Origin: Guyparkeria hydrothermalis | Lineage (GTDB): Bacteria; Pseudomonadota; Gammaproteobacteria; Halothiobacillales; Halothiobacillaceae | DNA length: 64,000 nucleotides | Direction of reading: 5' to 3' | NCBI RefSeq assembly: GCF_023555375.1 | Contig: NZ_JAJSEE010000004.1 | Span: forward strand, 124,001-188,000 | In this document: positions 1 through 9,507 of the stretch, one piece after another | Layout: each line of letters starts with the position of its first letter | Position numbering within the stretch: position 1 is the first letter of the stretch | Position numbers and translations under genes: made by a program | The notes under the pieces: model-generated | Told to the model about the DNA's origin: nothing | Seen by the model: the letters and a program-made list of their open reading frames with translations, nothing else | Databases searched by the model: none

Positions 1-763
1 CGAAATAACCTCGCGTAAACGTCAACAAAGTTATATTAGACCGGTTTCTTTTGGGCCGCGTGGTATCCACATCAAACCATGCGTCAAACCGAGGAAGGCC
101 CGTCACAATCACATCATGCTCGCTGCAGACATTTGATCGCTTGCAGATAACATCCTTTGACGACTGCCCCGCGACGGCAATTTTTGTTCCCTTGAACCGA
201 TATCTAGCGTCAGCATATCTTTTAGAGACAATGTCACACACCTCCGGAACAATGGGATGCTCTCTCGAAAGGACGACGAAGGGAATATTTTCGGATGCGC
301 ACACATCTTTAAACCCTGCATCCTGCCAATAGTCCAAGTTAGCCGACATAATAGCGTGAACTTGCACTTTTCGGCTAACTAGCCAAATAAGGAATTGAGC
401 GTACTGCCGGGACTTCAAAGCCACGGACTTATCCATGGGATGTTTATTTTGATAAAAAGTTTGCTCTTGCGAGCATAACGGAACCCACTCGGACTGGAAC
501 CTGGTGAAACCGGCAGTAACCGTCGGAAAGTTTAAAACGGTGCGTTTCCGCAGCTCTTTTATATCTTTATAAAACGACTCCCTTCCTAAACACAATACGG
601 TTGTTCGCCCTGGAAGAACGCCTTTCCAATCTACAGAATAATATGTTAGCAATGCCGCAAGTCGAGGGCCGCCTACACGCACGATCATACTCGAGATTAA
701 GGGCCAGATGGATGATAAAACCCCATACCGGATGGAAGAAACTATAACGGCGAATCTTTGCAT
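1..763 (-). CDS. Truncated glycosyltransferase-like surface carbohydrate protein
   Basis: An open frame without stops runs from 763 off the left edge, so the C-terminus is missing. ATG codons at 763 and 688 are both possible starts and neither has a convincing ribosome binding site. The readable ~254 residues contain a late motif V-T-G-L-P-R-F-D, a pattern seen in GT-B-fold glycosyl- and glycerophosphotransferases of polysaccharide loci; no other signature was recognised. It follows pseI in the same direction after a 71-base gap, so transfer of a sugar such as pseudaminic acid is a reasonable guess. The DNA is much AT-richer than the rest (two 60-base lines counted by hand give 45% and 40% GC), as is common for horizontally exchanged sugar-transfer genes. 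That this is coding is fairly sure; the function is not. Confidence 0.55.
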   Translation of the reverse strand, partial: MQRFAVIVSSIRYGVLSSIWPLISSMIVRVGGPRLAALLTYYSVDWKGVLPGRTTVLCLGRESFYKDIKELRKRTVLNFPTVTAGFTRFQSEWVPLCSQEQTFYQNKHPMDKSVALKSRQYAQFLIWLVSRKVQVHAIMSANLDYWQDAGFKDVCASENIPFVVLSREHPIVPEVCDIVSKRYADARYRFKGTKIAVAGQSSKDVICKRSNVCSEHDVIVTGLPRFDAWFDVDTTRPKRNRSNITLLTFTRGYF

Positions 764-834
764 TTATGGAACAACACCAGTTTCAACATGTAATTATCGG
801 TTATTAAAACCGAGACCATTAATCATTCTTGTTT

Positions 835-1887
835 TTACGGAAGGAGTTGATCCAAATGAATTGGGGAATTGGCATCTACGTCACACTTTAACCGCTTGCC
901 TACTATTTCATTGGTTAATCTTGGCGGCAGCCCAAATCCGGGGCGCACTGAAGCTATCGATTCTTCAGTTATCAAATCGCCTGCGCGGAGATTTTTAACA
1001 AAGTAAAGGGATCTACGAAACTTTACATTCCCCTGCTCACTGGACTTTCGACCGTATTCTATTACTCCAAGGGCCTTCCAGGCAGTTTGAGAATCCCGGC
1101 ATAACTGCGCCATCTCTTTCGGCTCGAGCGAGAAACTGTCATCTGGACCGCCGCCATTGCGGTCGAGGGTGAAGTGCTTCTCGATGATGGAGGCCCCAAG
1201 TGCGACACTCGTAATGGCGGTGGTGTTGTCGATAGTGTGGTCGGACAGGCCCGTGACCAAGCCGAAGCGCTCGATCATGTCGGGGATGGTGCGTAGGTTG
1301 TAGTCTTCCGCCGGTGCGGGATAGCCGCTTACGCAGTGGAGGATGGCCAGTTGCTCGCAGCCTGCACTCCGGGCCGCGTCAATAGCTTCCTGTATCTCCT
1401 CGGCATCGGCCATGCCCGTGGAGATGATCATCGGCTTGCCGGTACTCGCGACGTATTCGATCAGCGGCAGGTCCACGGCTTCGAACGAGGCGATCTTGTA
1501 GGCGGGAGCGCCGAGTTCTTCCAGCAAGTCGACCGCCGTTGTGTCGAACGGCGAGCTGAAGATAGTGATGCCGAGCTTCCGTGCGTGATCGAACAGCGGC
1601 TTATGCCACTCCCATGGCATATGGGCCTCTTCGTACAGTTCGTAGAGTGTCCGGCCATCCCACAACCCGCCGTGGATACGGAAATCTTCGCTGTCGCAAT
1701 CAAGCGTGATGGTATCCGGGCGGTATGTCTGCAGCTTGATCGCATCGGCACCCGCTTTCTTGGCTTCGTCGATGATCCGGAGTGCCGTTTCCAGCTTGCC
1801 GTTATGGTTCGCCGAAAGTTCAGCAACAACGTAAGGTGGATATTTTGCACCTATACGGCGGCCGTCAATTATTAGTTCTTCAGACAT
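835..1887 (-). CDS. pseI: Pseudaminic acid synthase
   Basis: 350 residues, NeuB/PseI family. It condenses 2,4-diacetamido-2,4,6-trideoxy-L-altrose with phosphoenolpyruvate to give pseudaminic acid in the cytoplasm. The N-terminal TIM-barrel part has the early segment VAELSANHNGKLETAL and the stretch GLWDGRTLYELYEEAHMPWE, which is characteristic of PseI rather than sialic acid synthases. The conserved EKHFTLDRNGGGPDD segment lies near residue 235, and a C-terminal SAF/antifreeze-like domain covers about 285-350. The ATG at 1887 follows an AAGGA site, three bases after the pseH stop. It is the fifth enzyme of the pathway and follows pseH in the operon. Confidence 0.95.
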   Translation of the reverse strand: MSEELIIDGRRIGAKYPPYVVAELSANHNGKLETALRIIDEAKKAGADAIKLQTYRPDTITLDCDSEDFRIHGGLWDGRTLYELYEEAHMPWEWHKPLFDHARKLGITIFSSPFDTTAVDLLEELGAPAYKIASFEAVDLPLIEYVASTGKPMIISTGMADAEEIQEAIDAARSAGCEQLAILHCVSGYPAPAEDYNLRTIPDMIERFGLVTGLSDHTIDNTTAITSVALGASIIEKHFTLDRNGGGPDDSFSLEPKEMAQLCRDSQTAWKALGVIEYGRKSSEQGNVKFRRSLYFVKNLRAGDLITEESIASVRPGFGLPPRLTNEIVGKRLKCDVDANSPIHLDQLLP

Positions 1888-1890
1888 AGC

Positions 1891-2445
1891 TTATCCTTTA
1901 TTCATCTTTGCGAGCTTTTCCTCAAGATCTGGCCTTGCCGTTTTCCATTCGCCAGCGAGCATTCCAAGCCTGTATACATCGACGAACTCACCTCCAATTT
2001 TGTGATGAGCCCGAAAAATTCCTTCAACCGAGAAGCCAAATCGCTTGTGCAACTTGATCACAGGTGTGTTGAAAGCCAATACTTCACAAGACAGCTTATG
2101 AAGGCCGATCTCTCTAAAGGCATAATCCAATGCTAGAAACTCCATTGCCAAACCAGTTCCCCTCGGGGCCTCGGGTGCGGCATAGAAGGCCCACATCGCT
2201 CGCTCGTTCTGCACATCGATGTCATTGAAGCTCACAACACCAAGAGGACGACCGGACTTTTCATACATAAGATATTTCTGGTTCTTTCGTTCTTCACGGA
2301 CGCGCTGCCACCATGCCAAATGCTCGTCCAGCGATATCTCGTGCTGTGTATACATGTTTTTGCGCACATTGGGTGCATTACGCCAACTGAGAATCAACTC
2401 AAGCTCTTCATCGCGAATATCGCGAATTTGACCACCGCTCTCCAT
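1891..2445 (-). CDS. pseH: UDP-4-amino-4,6-dideoxy-N-acetyl-altrosamine N-acetyltransferase
   Basis: 184 residues, GNAT family. It acetylates the 4-amino group made by PseC using acetyl-CoA. The sequence begins SGGQIRDIRDEELELILSWRN, has a GNAT core around GVVSFNDIDVQNERAMWAFYAAPEAPRG and ends with the F-x-V-E-G-x-F-R-x-H-H motif usual for this subfamily. ATG 2445 is chosen because it lies two bases after the pseG stop and has GAGG about 8 bases upstream; an upstream in-frame start at 2505 would overlap pseG by 58 bases. Base composition is visibly AT-richer than pseG and pseF next to it, suggesting a different history or faster drift. Confidence 0.9.
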   Translation of the reverse strand: MESGGQIRDIRDEELELILSWRNAPNVRKNMYTQHEISLDEHLAWWQRVREERKNQKYLMYEKSGRPLGVVSFNDIDVQNERAMWAFYAAPEAPRGTGLAMEFLALDYAFREIGLHKLSCEVLAFNTPVIKLHKRFGFSVEGIFRAHHKIGGEFVDVYRLGMLAGEWKTARPDLEEKLAKMNKG

Positions 2446-2447
2446 GG

Positions 2448-3569
2448 TTACCTCGACAGATGTTGTTTTTTTGGGTGAAGCAGAGCCTCGAGCACCCGGA
2501 CACAACCCTGTCCGTCAACGAGACGGGCTGCATCCAGTGTCATCTCCTTCATGGCTCCGCAATCCGCAGCTAACCGTAAAACGGCATCGCAGAGCTGTGA
2601 AGCGAAATTATTCACCGAGTCAAGTGACATTGCCGCATTGCGCTTTTCCAGGTGGCTGGCGACAACTCTCTGGTTCTCAGCCAGTATCACCTGCAGAGTC
2701 GGCAATCCTAGGCAACAGCGCTCCCAGGACGTGCTCCCCGCCGCCCCGATCGCCAGGTCGGCCTCGACCATCCGCCGAGACATGTCCGGGATATCGACCC
2801 GCACCCCAGTCGGCCAGGGCATGGCCGCGGCCTGTGCCCGTACCGATTCCAACCAAGGCGCGTTGCTGCCCATCACCACCTCGATTTCGGCGTCATCAGG
2901 CAAGGGGCAATCGCGGAGTGCCTCGAGCACCTTGCCGGTGGCATTGTCCTTGTCCACCCCGCCCATGGTGATCAGCAACCGTTTCAGACGCGGCGCCTGT
3001 CTTCTTCGCAGGCTTTCCTCGCGCATCCGGAGGAATTCCGGGCGCAGCAAGGCGTAGCGCGGCCCGATCAGGAGTCGGCAGTTTTTGGGCACGAGGCCTG
3101 CGTAGTCTTGGGTCTCACGGCCCAGGTTCTGGTCAAGCAGCAAGTCGGCTTGGTGGGAGCGGTCGGCAAGATCGTCGATGACGAGCAGGCGACTGCCTTC
3201 CGGCATGACATCGGCTTCCCAGCGTGATTCAAGTGCGTAGTGATCGACCACCAGCCAGGCCGGGGCCAGTTCACGAATGATCTCGCGACACTGTCGGGCA
3301 TCCGTCTCCCATGGCACGCCGAGCCATTCGGCATGGGGCGGCTCGTCGCCGCTTGTCACGCCGGCTCTGTCACCGGACAAGGGCAACGCATCCACAGGAA
3401 ATCCACGGTGCCTGATGGTTTCGATCAGGTTGCCGGGGTGTTCTCGGCAGATGAAATGGCATGCATGATCCTGCCCTCGGAGGGCACTGGCCAGCGTGAG
3501 ACAGCGCATGACGTGCCCGGTGCCGATATGCACCGAGGCGTCAACCCGGAAGACAATGGTTCGTGTCAT
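2448..3569 (-). CDS. pseG: UDP-2,4-diacetamido-2,4,6-trideoxy-beta-L-altropyranose hydrolase
   Basis: 373 residues, GT-B-like PseG family. It removes UDP from the diacetamido sugar, giving the substrate of PseI. The N-terminal motif HIGTGHVMRCLTLA contains His19, which corresponds by position to the catalytic histidine of Campylobacter PseG; MGGVDKDNATGKVLEAL and IGAAGSTSWERCCLGLPTLQV near the C-terminus are the nucleotide-binding loops of the fold. ATG 3569 overlaps the pseF stop in an ATGA, indicating translational coupling. It is slightly longer than typical homologues (about 340-350 residues). Confidence 0.93.
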   Translation of the reverse strand: MTRTIVFRVDASVHIGTGHVMRCLTLASALRGQDHACHFICREHPGNLIETIRHRGFPVDALPLSGDRAGVTSGDEPPHAEWLGVPWETDARQCREIIRELAPAWLVVDHYALESRWEADVMPEGSRLLVIDDLADRSHQADLLLDQNLGRETQDYAGLVPKNCRLLIGPRYALLRPEFLRMREESLRRRQAPRLKRLLITMGGVDKDNATGKVLEALRDCPLPDDAEIEVVMGSNAPWLESVRAQAAAMPWPTGVRVDIPDMSRRMVEADLAIGAAGSTSWERCCLGLPTLQVILAENQRVVASHLEKRNAAMSLDSVNNFASQLCDAVLRLAADCGAMKEMTLDAARLVDGQGCVRVLEALLHPKKQHLSR

Positions 3570-4270
3570 TCTGCTTCGCCCGCCTCGGCCTGCATGGCCT
3601 TAAACAGCCACTCGGCCCGACGCCAGTCCTCAAGGGTATCGATATCCTGTACACGCTCCCGCGGCAACACGACGGGGATGGCATCGGAGGTCATGATGGC
3701 CTTGTCCGACAACCATGCCTCGCTACGCCCCCAGTAGAATTGGCCGGCGTCATGCCACGCTTCCTCGAGATCCTGTGAGCGGGTGTTCGCGTATTCGGGA
3801 TGGAACATGGCCACCCGGCCGGCATCGGTGATCCGTAGTGCGCGCTGGATGGGGAAGGCGTAGCTGGTCACGGAAAAGGCGTAATCGGCATCCGCCGATT
3901 CCAATGCCTTTCGTCCCCGGCGGAGATCTTCGGGCCGAACGAAGGGCGCGGTGGCGTACAGGCAGCAAACGGCTTCGCACTGCTCGCCACTTTCCTGCAA
4001 CCATTCGATAGCGTGAGCCATTACAGGGACCGTGCCGGTATGGTCATCGGCCAATTCCGCCGGCCGCCGGAAGGGCACCTCGGCGCCTTGTTCTTCAGCC
4101 ACGACGGCAATCTCGCTGTCATCCGTGGAGACGATCACGCGATCAAAACAGCCACTGGCGCGGGCGGCCTCGATCGACCACGCAATCATCGGCTTGCCGC
4201 AAAACGATCGAATGTTCTTGCGGAGAATACGCTTGCTGCCGCCTCGGGCAGGGATGATGGCCACTCTCAT
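3566..4270 (-). CDS. pseF: Pseudaminic acid cytidylyltransferase
   Basis: 234 residues, CMP-sugar synthetase family. It activates pseudaminic acid with CTP to CMP-pseudaminic acid, the donor for the glycosyltransferases. The start AIIPARGGSKRILRKNIRSF is the CTP-binding loop; STDDSEIAVVAEEQGAEVPF and VCCLYATAPFVRPEDLRRG are the usual downstream landmarks, and the C-terminal MTSDAIPVVLPRERVQDIDT is typical of PseF. Its start overlaps the pseC stop (ATGA at 4267-4270) and its stop overlaps the pseG start, so F, G and C appear translationally coupled. Confidence 0.94.
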   Translation of the reverse strand: MRVAIIPARGGSKRILRKNIRSFCGKPMIAWSIEAARASGCFDRVIVSTDDSEIAVVAEEQGAEVPFRRPAELADDHTGTVPVMAHAIEWLQESGEQCEAVCCLYATAPFVRPEDLRRGRKALESADADYAFSVTSYAFPIQRALRITDAGRVAMFHPEYANTRSQDLEEAWHDAGQFYWGRSEAWLSDKAIMTSDAIPVVLPRERVQDIDTLEDWRRAEWLFKAMQAEAGEAE

Positions 4271-5427
4271 CCGCCAAGCGCCTCCTCAAGAGCCGAGACA
4301 ACCGAGTCCTGCTGACCCTCAGTCATAAGCGGGAACAGCGGCAGACTGATGGCCTCGGCGTAGTAGCGCTCCGCATCCGGGAAGTCACCCAGTCGAAAGC
4401 CCATCTGCCGATACCAAGGCTGAAGGTGGACCGGAATGTAGTGCAGATTGACTCCAATGCCATGCTCACGAAGTGATTCGAATACGGCACGGTGAGATCG
4501 GGCAATGGCGTCGATTTGCAACCGAATCACGTAGAGATGACGGCCCGAGTAGCTATCCGGATGTTGCCACGGCGTGGTCACCGGTAGATCGGCGAGCAGG
4601 CGGTCGTAACGCTCGGCCAGTTCGTTGCGGCGCGCGACATAGGCATCCAGACGCTCGATCTGAGAGACGCCGAGGGCGGCTTGCATCTCGGTCATGCGGT
4701 AGTTGAATCCCAGATCCACCTGCTCGTAGTACCAGGGGCCGTCCGGTTCGTGGGTCATGCATTGCGGGTCTCGCGTTATGCCATGACTGCGCAACAGGGA
4801 CATGCGCTCGGCAAGCTCGTCGTCATTTGTGACCGCCATGCCGCCCTCACCGGTAGTGATGATCTTAACCGGATGGAAGCTGAATACGGTGATGGCGCTA
4901 TAGCGACCATTACCGATCGGTTCACCACAATATTTCCCGCCGATGGCATGCGAGGCATCCTCGATCACGCGGAAGCCATAGCGCCGGGACAGTCCGTGGA
5001 TTGCCGCCATATCGCAGGGCTGGCCGCATAGGTGAACGGCGACCAGCACCTTTGGCAGGCGCCCCTCCTCCTCGGCCTTCTTCAGCTTCGCAGCCAACGC
5101 CTCGGGACAGAGGTTGTAGGTCTGAGGATCGATATCGACGAAATCCACCTTCGCACCGCAATAAAGACCGCAATTGGCCGAAGCCACGAAGGTGATGGGC
5201 GAGGTCCAAAGCCAGTCGCCCTCACTCAGATCGAGGGCCAGGCAAGCTATGTGCAACGCGGACGTAGCGCTATTGACCGCAACCGCGTGCCTGGCGCCCA
5301 CGTAACCCGCCACGGCCTGCTCGAAACGCGGCACCACCGGCCCCTGGGTGAGGAAGTCCGAACGCAGCACCTCAACGACGGCGTCCACGTCCTCCTGACG
5401 AATATCCTGTCGCCCGTAGGGAATCAT
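4267..5427 (-). CDS. pseC: UDP-4-amino-4,6-dideoxy-N-acetyl-beta-L-altrosamine transaminase
   Basis: 386 residues, DegT/DnrJ/EryC1 PLP-dependent aminotransferase. It transfers an amino group from glutamate to the 4-keto sugar made by PseB. Visible are IPYGRQDIRQEDVDAVVEVL at the start, the substrate-binding stretch FLTQGPVVPRFE, the PLP phosphate loop NSATSALHIA, ASHAIGG, and the Schiff-base lysine in SFHPVKIITTGEGG near residue 189. ATG 5427 overlaps the pseB stop by one base (TGATG); an upstream TTG codon is less likely as a start. Confidence 0.95.
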   Translation of the reverse strand: MIPYGRQDIRQEDVDAVVEVLRSDFLTQGPVVPRFEQAVAGYVGARHAVAVNSATSALHIACLALDLSEGDWLWTSPITFVASANCGLYCGAKVDFVDIDPQTYNLCPEALAAKLKKAEEEGRLPKVLVAVHLCGQPCDMAAIHGLSRRYGFRVIEDASHAIGGKYCGEPIGNGRYSAITVFSFHPVKIITTGEGGMAVTNDDELAERMSLLRSHGITRDPQCMTHEPDGPWYYEQVDLGFNYRMTEMQAALGVSQIERLDAYVARRNELAERYDRLLADLPVTTPWQHPDSYSGRHLYVIRLQIDAIARSHRAVFESLREHGIGVNLHYIPVHLQPWYRQMGFRLGDFPDAERYYAEAISLPLFPLMTEGQQDSVVSALEEALGG

Positions 5428-6425
5428 CAAATGGCCCCGATCTTTTCCCAGTTGGCGTCAATCCATGCCCGGAGCTGATCATCACTCATCCACTCGGCGT
5501 TGTTGTCACTGGCGTAGACAAAGCCCTCCGGCACGCGCTTGCCATCCTTGATGCGGTTGGCGTCGCGGTCCCAACCGTTGATGGCGGGAAGTATCTTGAA
5601 GTGGTCGGGGTACTCGTAGGTGTAATACGCATCGTCGGCGCCGATCATTTCCTCGTGGAGCTTTTCGCCCGGACGAATCCCGACGACCTCCTGCTTCGCC
5701 TCGGGCGCGATAACCCGGGCCAGGTCGGTCACCTTCATGGAAGGGATCTTCTTGACGTAAATCTCTCCCCCTTCCATGTCGTCGAATGCATGCCAGACGA
5801 GTTCGGCACCCTGCTCCAAGGAGATCATGAACCGCGTCATGCGGTCATCGGTAATGGGCAACACACCGCGGTCCCGAATGGACATGAAGAACGGGATCAC
5901 GGACCCACGGGAGCCCATGACGTTGCCGTAACGGACCACGGAGAATCGCGTTATATTGTGACCGGCGTAATGGTTCCCGGCCACGAACAGCTTGTCCGAA
6001 GTCAGTTTGGTCGCGCCGTAGAGGTTGATCGGGCTGCTGGCCTTGTCGGTGGACAGCGCGACAACCTTTTTCACGCCCTTGTCGATACAGGCGTCGATCA
6101 GATTCATCGCCCCCGTGACATTGGTCTTCACACACTCGAAAGGATTATATTCGGCGGTCGGGACGATCTTGGAGGCGGCTGCGTGTACCACGTAGTCCAC
6201 CCCGTCCAATGCACGGTAGACACGTTCGCGGTCGCGAACGTCGCCAATGAAGAAGCGTACGCGCGAATCGCCCTCGAACTTCTTGGCCATCTCCCACTGC
6301 TTCATCTCGTCGCGCGAAAAGATAATCACGCGTTTAGGGTTATAACGCTCTAGAAGCATCGGAATAAACGTATGACCGAAGGATCCGGTGCCTCCGGTAA
6401 TCAGAATGGATGAGCCGTTAAACAT
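5427..6425 (-). CDS. pseB: UDP-N-acetylglucosamine 4,6-dehydratase (inverting)
   Basis: 332 residues, short-chain dehydrogenase/reductase (extended) family. It performs the first step, converting UDP-GlcNAc to UDP-2-acetamido-2,6-dideoxy-L-arabino-4-hexulose using bound NADP. Visible are the Rossmann glycine motif TGGTGSFG near the N-terminus, the catalytic segment LSTDKA around residue 125 and YGATK about ten residues later. ATG 6425 is preferred, with AAGGA upstream; an in-frame TTG eight codons earlier is possible. It is the last gene before the ABC exporter gene upstream, 27 bases away. Confidence 0.95.
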   Translation of the reverse strand: MFNGSSILITGGTGSFGHTFIPMLLERYNPKRVIIFSRDEMKQWEMAKKFEGDSRVRFFIGDVRDRERVYRALDGVDYVVHAAASKIVPTAEYNPFECVKTNVTGAMNLIDACIDKGVKKVVALSTDKASSPINLYGATKLTSDKLFVAGNHYAGHNITRFSVVRYGNVMGSRGSVIPFFMSIRDRGVLPITDDRMTRFMISLEQGAELVWHAFDDMEGGEIYVKKIPSMKVTDLARVIAPEAKQEVVGIRPGEKLHEEMIGADDAYYTYEYPDHFKILPAINGWDRDANRIKDGKRVPEGFVYASDNNAEWMSDDQLRAWIDANWEKIGAI

Positions 6426-6452
6426 GAGTGAGTTTTTCCTTATCGACAATGG

Positions 6453-8249
6453 TTATGCGTGGTCGGCCATGCGCCGGAAGAGGGTATTCCGCGCGGCCAA
6501 CTCAGAATAAGTGCCATGGTCCGCCACCTGGCCATCCACTAGCAGGTAAATACTGTCGCACTGCTTCACAGTGGCTAAGCGGTGGGCGATCATGATGATG
6601 GTCTTCTTGCCCGAGAAGTCGTGGATGGCGTCCATGATCAATTTCTCGGTGATGCCGTCGAGCGCACTGGTGGCCTCGTCGAGCACTAGTACATCGGCGT
6701 CGTGATACAGAGCCCGAGCAATACCAATGCGCTGGCGCTGGCCGCCGGATAGTTGCACGCCGCGTTCGCCCACCCGCGTTTCCAGACCGTCGGGAAGCTC
6801 GTCAAGCAGTTCGTCCAGGTGCGCCATAGTGGCGGCCCGACGGACCTTGGCCTCATCGATGGCCTCAGGCGGCAGGCCGAAGCCAATGTTTTCGCGGATG
6901 GAACTGTCAGCCAGAAAGATGGACTGCGGCACGAAACCCAGACTGTTCTGCCAGGCGCGGCGGTTCTCGTCGGTCAGTGGCCCGCCGTCGATAAGCACAC
7001 GACCATACTGCGGCTCGATCAGGCCAAGCAGCAGGTCGATGGTCGTAGACTTGCCTGAGCCGGAGGCGCCCACCAGGCCAATCACCCGGTTGGCGGGAAT
7101 GCTCATTTCCAAACCCTTGAGCGCCGGCTCCGTCTTACCTGGGTAATGGAAGACGACGTCCTCCAGCAGGATTTCCTTTTGCGGCACGAGGTGTTCTCGG
7201 GTATCGCCAGGTTCTACCGGGATGGCAAGGCTGCTGGCCCGCAGGTCGTCGCGCAGTGACTCGAACGCGGCCAAGTTGCCGCGAATCTGCGACAAGCTGG
7301 AGTAGACCTGCTGGAACGCTGGCAACAGCTTGAAGCCAGCCAGCGCGTAGACGGAGAGCACGGGCAGGAGTGTCCCCAAGTTGCCCTCATGCGCGGCCAG
7401 CAGGTAGAGCACTAGGAAAATTACGCTGCCGAAGGCCACCAGCTCCATGGCGTAACGTGGCACTTGGCTCAATGCCAAGTTGGTGCCCTGGGCGGCCGCC
7501 AACTTACGGCTGGCTACCTGGAAACGGTCTGTAAAAACTTTCTGCCGGCCTAGCAGCAGCGCATCCTTAATGCCGCCGAAGCCCTCCCCCATCAGCTTGA
7601 AACGCAGCCGTTGTGCCTCAGTAATGTGCTGGCCATTGCGGACCAAGCGGCGGCGTACTATGCGGTAAAGCAACAGGTAGGCCGACGCAAATATCAGCAA
7701 GCCCACGATTGCCACCAGCGGGTTGAAGAGGAAGATGGCGAGCGCGATGAATACAGCCAATACCAGTTTGGCATTCATCTGCATCAGCGGGTTGATGATC
7801 TGGACAGTTATACGTTGCGTTTCCTGGGCGATTTGGTTAGTTAACTGGCTACTGCTGCCGCTGGCGTGGAACAGCCAAGGCTGATGCATGTAGTGGCGAT
7901 AGAGCCGGCTGCCTAACTCCGCTCCAACTCGGGCGCCGTAAGTAGACAGCCGCCATATGGTAAACATGGAGATCAATGCCGCCAGTGCTAGGACACCCAG
8001 CACCCCGATACCCACCCAGAACAGGAACGTGCGTGGATCGTCCAGACCGCTGGCCCGGTACAAGTCGGCCAGCCAACCCTCACCTTCGATCTGAGAGATG
8101 TCGCCCACTAGTGCCATAAACGGGCCGATGGAGATCACTCCGGCGATTTCCGCAAAGGACATCAGCACGACCAGGACCTGCAGTCGCAACAGCTTGCGAC
8201 GCTGTTCTGGATTGAGCAGGGAATACAGTTCTTTGAGCTTGCTTAACAT
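6453..8249 (-). CDS. ABC transporter, oligosaccharide flippase type (PglK/MsbA-like)
   Basis: 598 residues with a fused membrane domain (about six transmembrane helices in residues 20-315) and an ATPase domain from about 355. The ATPase has Walker A GASGSGKST, signature LSGGQRQRIGIARAL and Walker B DVLVLDEATSALD, followed by the H-loop histidine in IIMIAHRLATV. The N-terminus MLSKLKELYSLLNPEQRRKL resembles PglK-type lipid-linked oligosaccharide flippases. Next to the pseudaminic acid genes it probably moves the undecaprenyl-linked repeat unit across the inner membrane. ATG 8249 is preferred; the longer reading starts with TTG at 8276 and would overlap ugd. Confidence 0.85.
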   Translation of the reverse strand: MLSKLKELYSLLNPEQRRKLLRLQVLVVLMSFAEIAGVISIGPFMALVGDISQIEGEGWLADLYRASGLDDPRTFLFWVGIGVLGVLALAALISMFTIWRLSTYGARVGAELGSRLYRHYMHQPWLFHASGSSSQLTNQIAQETQRITVQIINPLMQMNAKLVLAVFIALAIFLFNPLVAIVGLLIFASAYLLLYRIVRRRLVRNGQHITEAQRLRFKLMGEGFGGIKDALLLGRQKVFTDRFQVASRKLAAAQGTNLALSQVPRYAMELVAFGSVIFLVLYLLAAHEGNLGTLLPVLSVYALAGFKLLPAFQQVYSSLSQIRGNLAAFESLRDDLRASSLAIPVEPGDTREHLVPQKEILLEDVVFHYPGKTEPALKGLEMSIPANRVIGLVGASGSGKSTTIDLLLGLIEPQYGRVLIDGGPLTDENRRAWQNSLGFVPQSIFLADSSIRENIGFGLPPEAIDEAKVRRAATMAHLDELLDELPDGLETRVGERGVQLSGGQRQRIGIARALYHDADVLVLDEATSALDGITEKLIMDAIHDFSGKKTIIMIAHRLATVKQCDSIYLLVDGQVADHGTYSELAARNTLFRRMADHA

Positions 8250-8262
8250 GAAGGCAATGTCA

Positions 8263-9450
8263 TTAGTCGGCTCCAAAAAGATCCCGGGTGTATACCTTAT
8301 CCATCACATCAGCAAGGTTCGAGGAACGCCGGTTGGCGACGATAACGTCGCTAATGCGCTTGAACTCTTCCACATCGTGGATGACCCGAGAGTTATAGAA
8401 ACGGTCTTCTTCCATTACCGGCTCGTAAACCACTACCTCGATACCCTTGGCCTTGATGCGTTTCATCACACCCTGGATGGCAGAGGCACGAAAGTTGTCC
8501 GAGCCGTTCTTCATCACTAAGCGGTAGATGCCGACGACATTAGGATTGCGCTTGATGACGGAGTCGGCGATGAAGTCCTTGCGGGTGTGGTTGGCATCCA
8601 CGATGGCGCCGATGATGTTGTTGGGCACTTCGTCGTAATTAGCCAGCAACTGCTTGGTGTCCTTCGGCAGGCAGTAGCCGCCGTAGCCGAAGGAGGGATT
8701 GTTGTAATGGCTATCGATGCGCGGGTCGAGGCAGACGCCATTGATGATCTGGCGGGTATCCAGACCGTGGGTCTCGGCGTAGGTATCCAGTTCGTTGAAG
8801 TAGGCCACGCGCAGCGCCAAGTAGGTATTGGCGAACAGCTTGATCGCCTCGGCCTCGGTTGGGTTGGTAAACAGGATGGGCACGTCATTGGCCACCGCGC
8901 TTTCCGCCAGCAGGTTGGCGAAGGACTCGGCGCGGTCGGAATGTTCGCCGACGACGATGCGCGAGGGATGGAGGTTGTCGTGCAGCGCCTTGCCCTCGCG
9001 CAGGAATTCCGGAGAGAACAGGATGTTGTCCGTGCCCATCCGCGCCTTGATTTCCCGGGTGTAACCGACCGGTACGGTGGACTTGATCACCATCACGGCA
9101 TGCGGGTTGATGGCCATGACATCCCGGATGACTGCCTCGACCGAGCTGGTATTGAAGTAGTTGGTTTCCGGATCGTAATCCGTCGGGGTTGCGATGATGA
9201 CAAACTCGGCATCGGCATAGGCCGCCTGCTTGTCCAGCGTGGCCGTGAGATCGAGTTCACGGTTCTGCAGAAAGTCCTCGATCTCCGGGTCGAGCACCGG
9301 GGATTGCCGTTTGTTCAGCATCTCGACCTTTTCGGGAACGATATCCAGCGCCACGACGTAGTTATGTTGGGCGAGCAGCACGGCGTTGGACAGGCCGACG
9401 TAGCCAGTGCCGGCGATGGCGATTTTGGTTTTGTTGGTGGGTTGGTTCAT
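8263..9450 (-). CDS. ugd: UDP-glucose 6-dehydrogenase (short form)
   Basis: 395 residues, UDP-glucose/GDP-mannose dehydrogenase family. It oxidises UDP-glucose to UDP-glucuronate with two NAD. Visible are the N-terminal NAD-binding motif [19 protein letters not shown], the segment [31 protein letters not shown] and the catalytic cysteine in [14 protein letters not shown] near residue 258. Its length matches the compact enterobacterial Ugd. It supplies a uronic acid for the same polysaccharide or for capsule. An AT-rich promoter-like sequence and repeat elements lie just upstream. Confidence 0.93.
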   Translation of the reverse strand: MNQPTNKTKIAIAGTGYVGLSNAVLLAQHNYVVALDIVPEKVEMLNKRQSPVLDPEIEDFLQNRELDLTATLDKQAAYADAEFVIIATPTDYDPETNYFNTSSVEAVIRDVMAINPHAVMVIKSTVPVGYTREIKARMGTDNILFSPEFLREGKALHDNLHPSRIVVGEHSDRAESFANLLAESAVANDVPILFTNPTEAEAIKLFANTYLALRVAYFNELDTYAETHGLDTRQIINGVCLDPRIDSHYNNPSFGYGGYCLPKDTKQLLANYDEVPNNIIGAIVDANHTRKDFIADSVIKRNPNVVGIYRLVMKNGSDNFRASAIQGVMKRIKAKGIEVVVYEPVMEEDRFYNSRVIHDVEEFKRISDVIVANRRSSNLADVMDKVYTRDLFGAD

Positions 9451-9507
9451 TTAGGTGTTGTTGTCTGTCGATGCGATGCGGGTGTGTGGCCGCACGCTGT
9501 AAAATTA

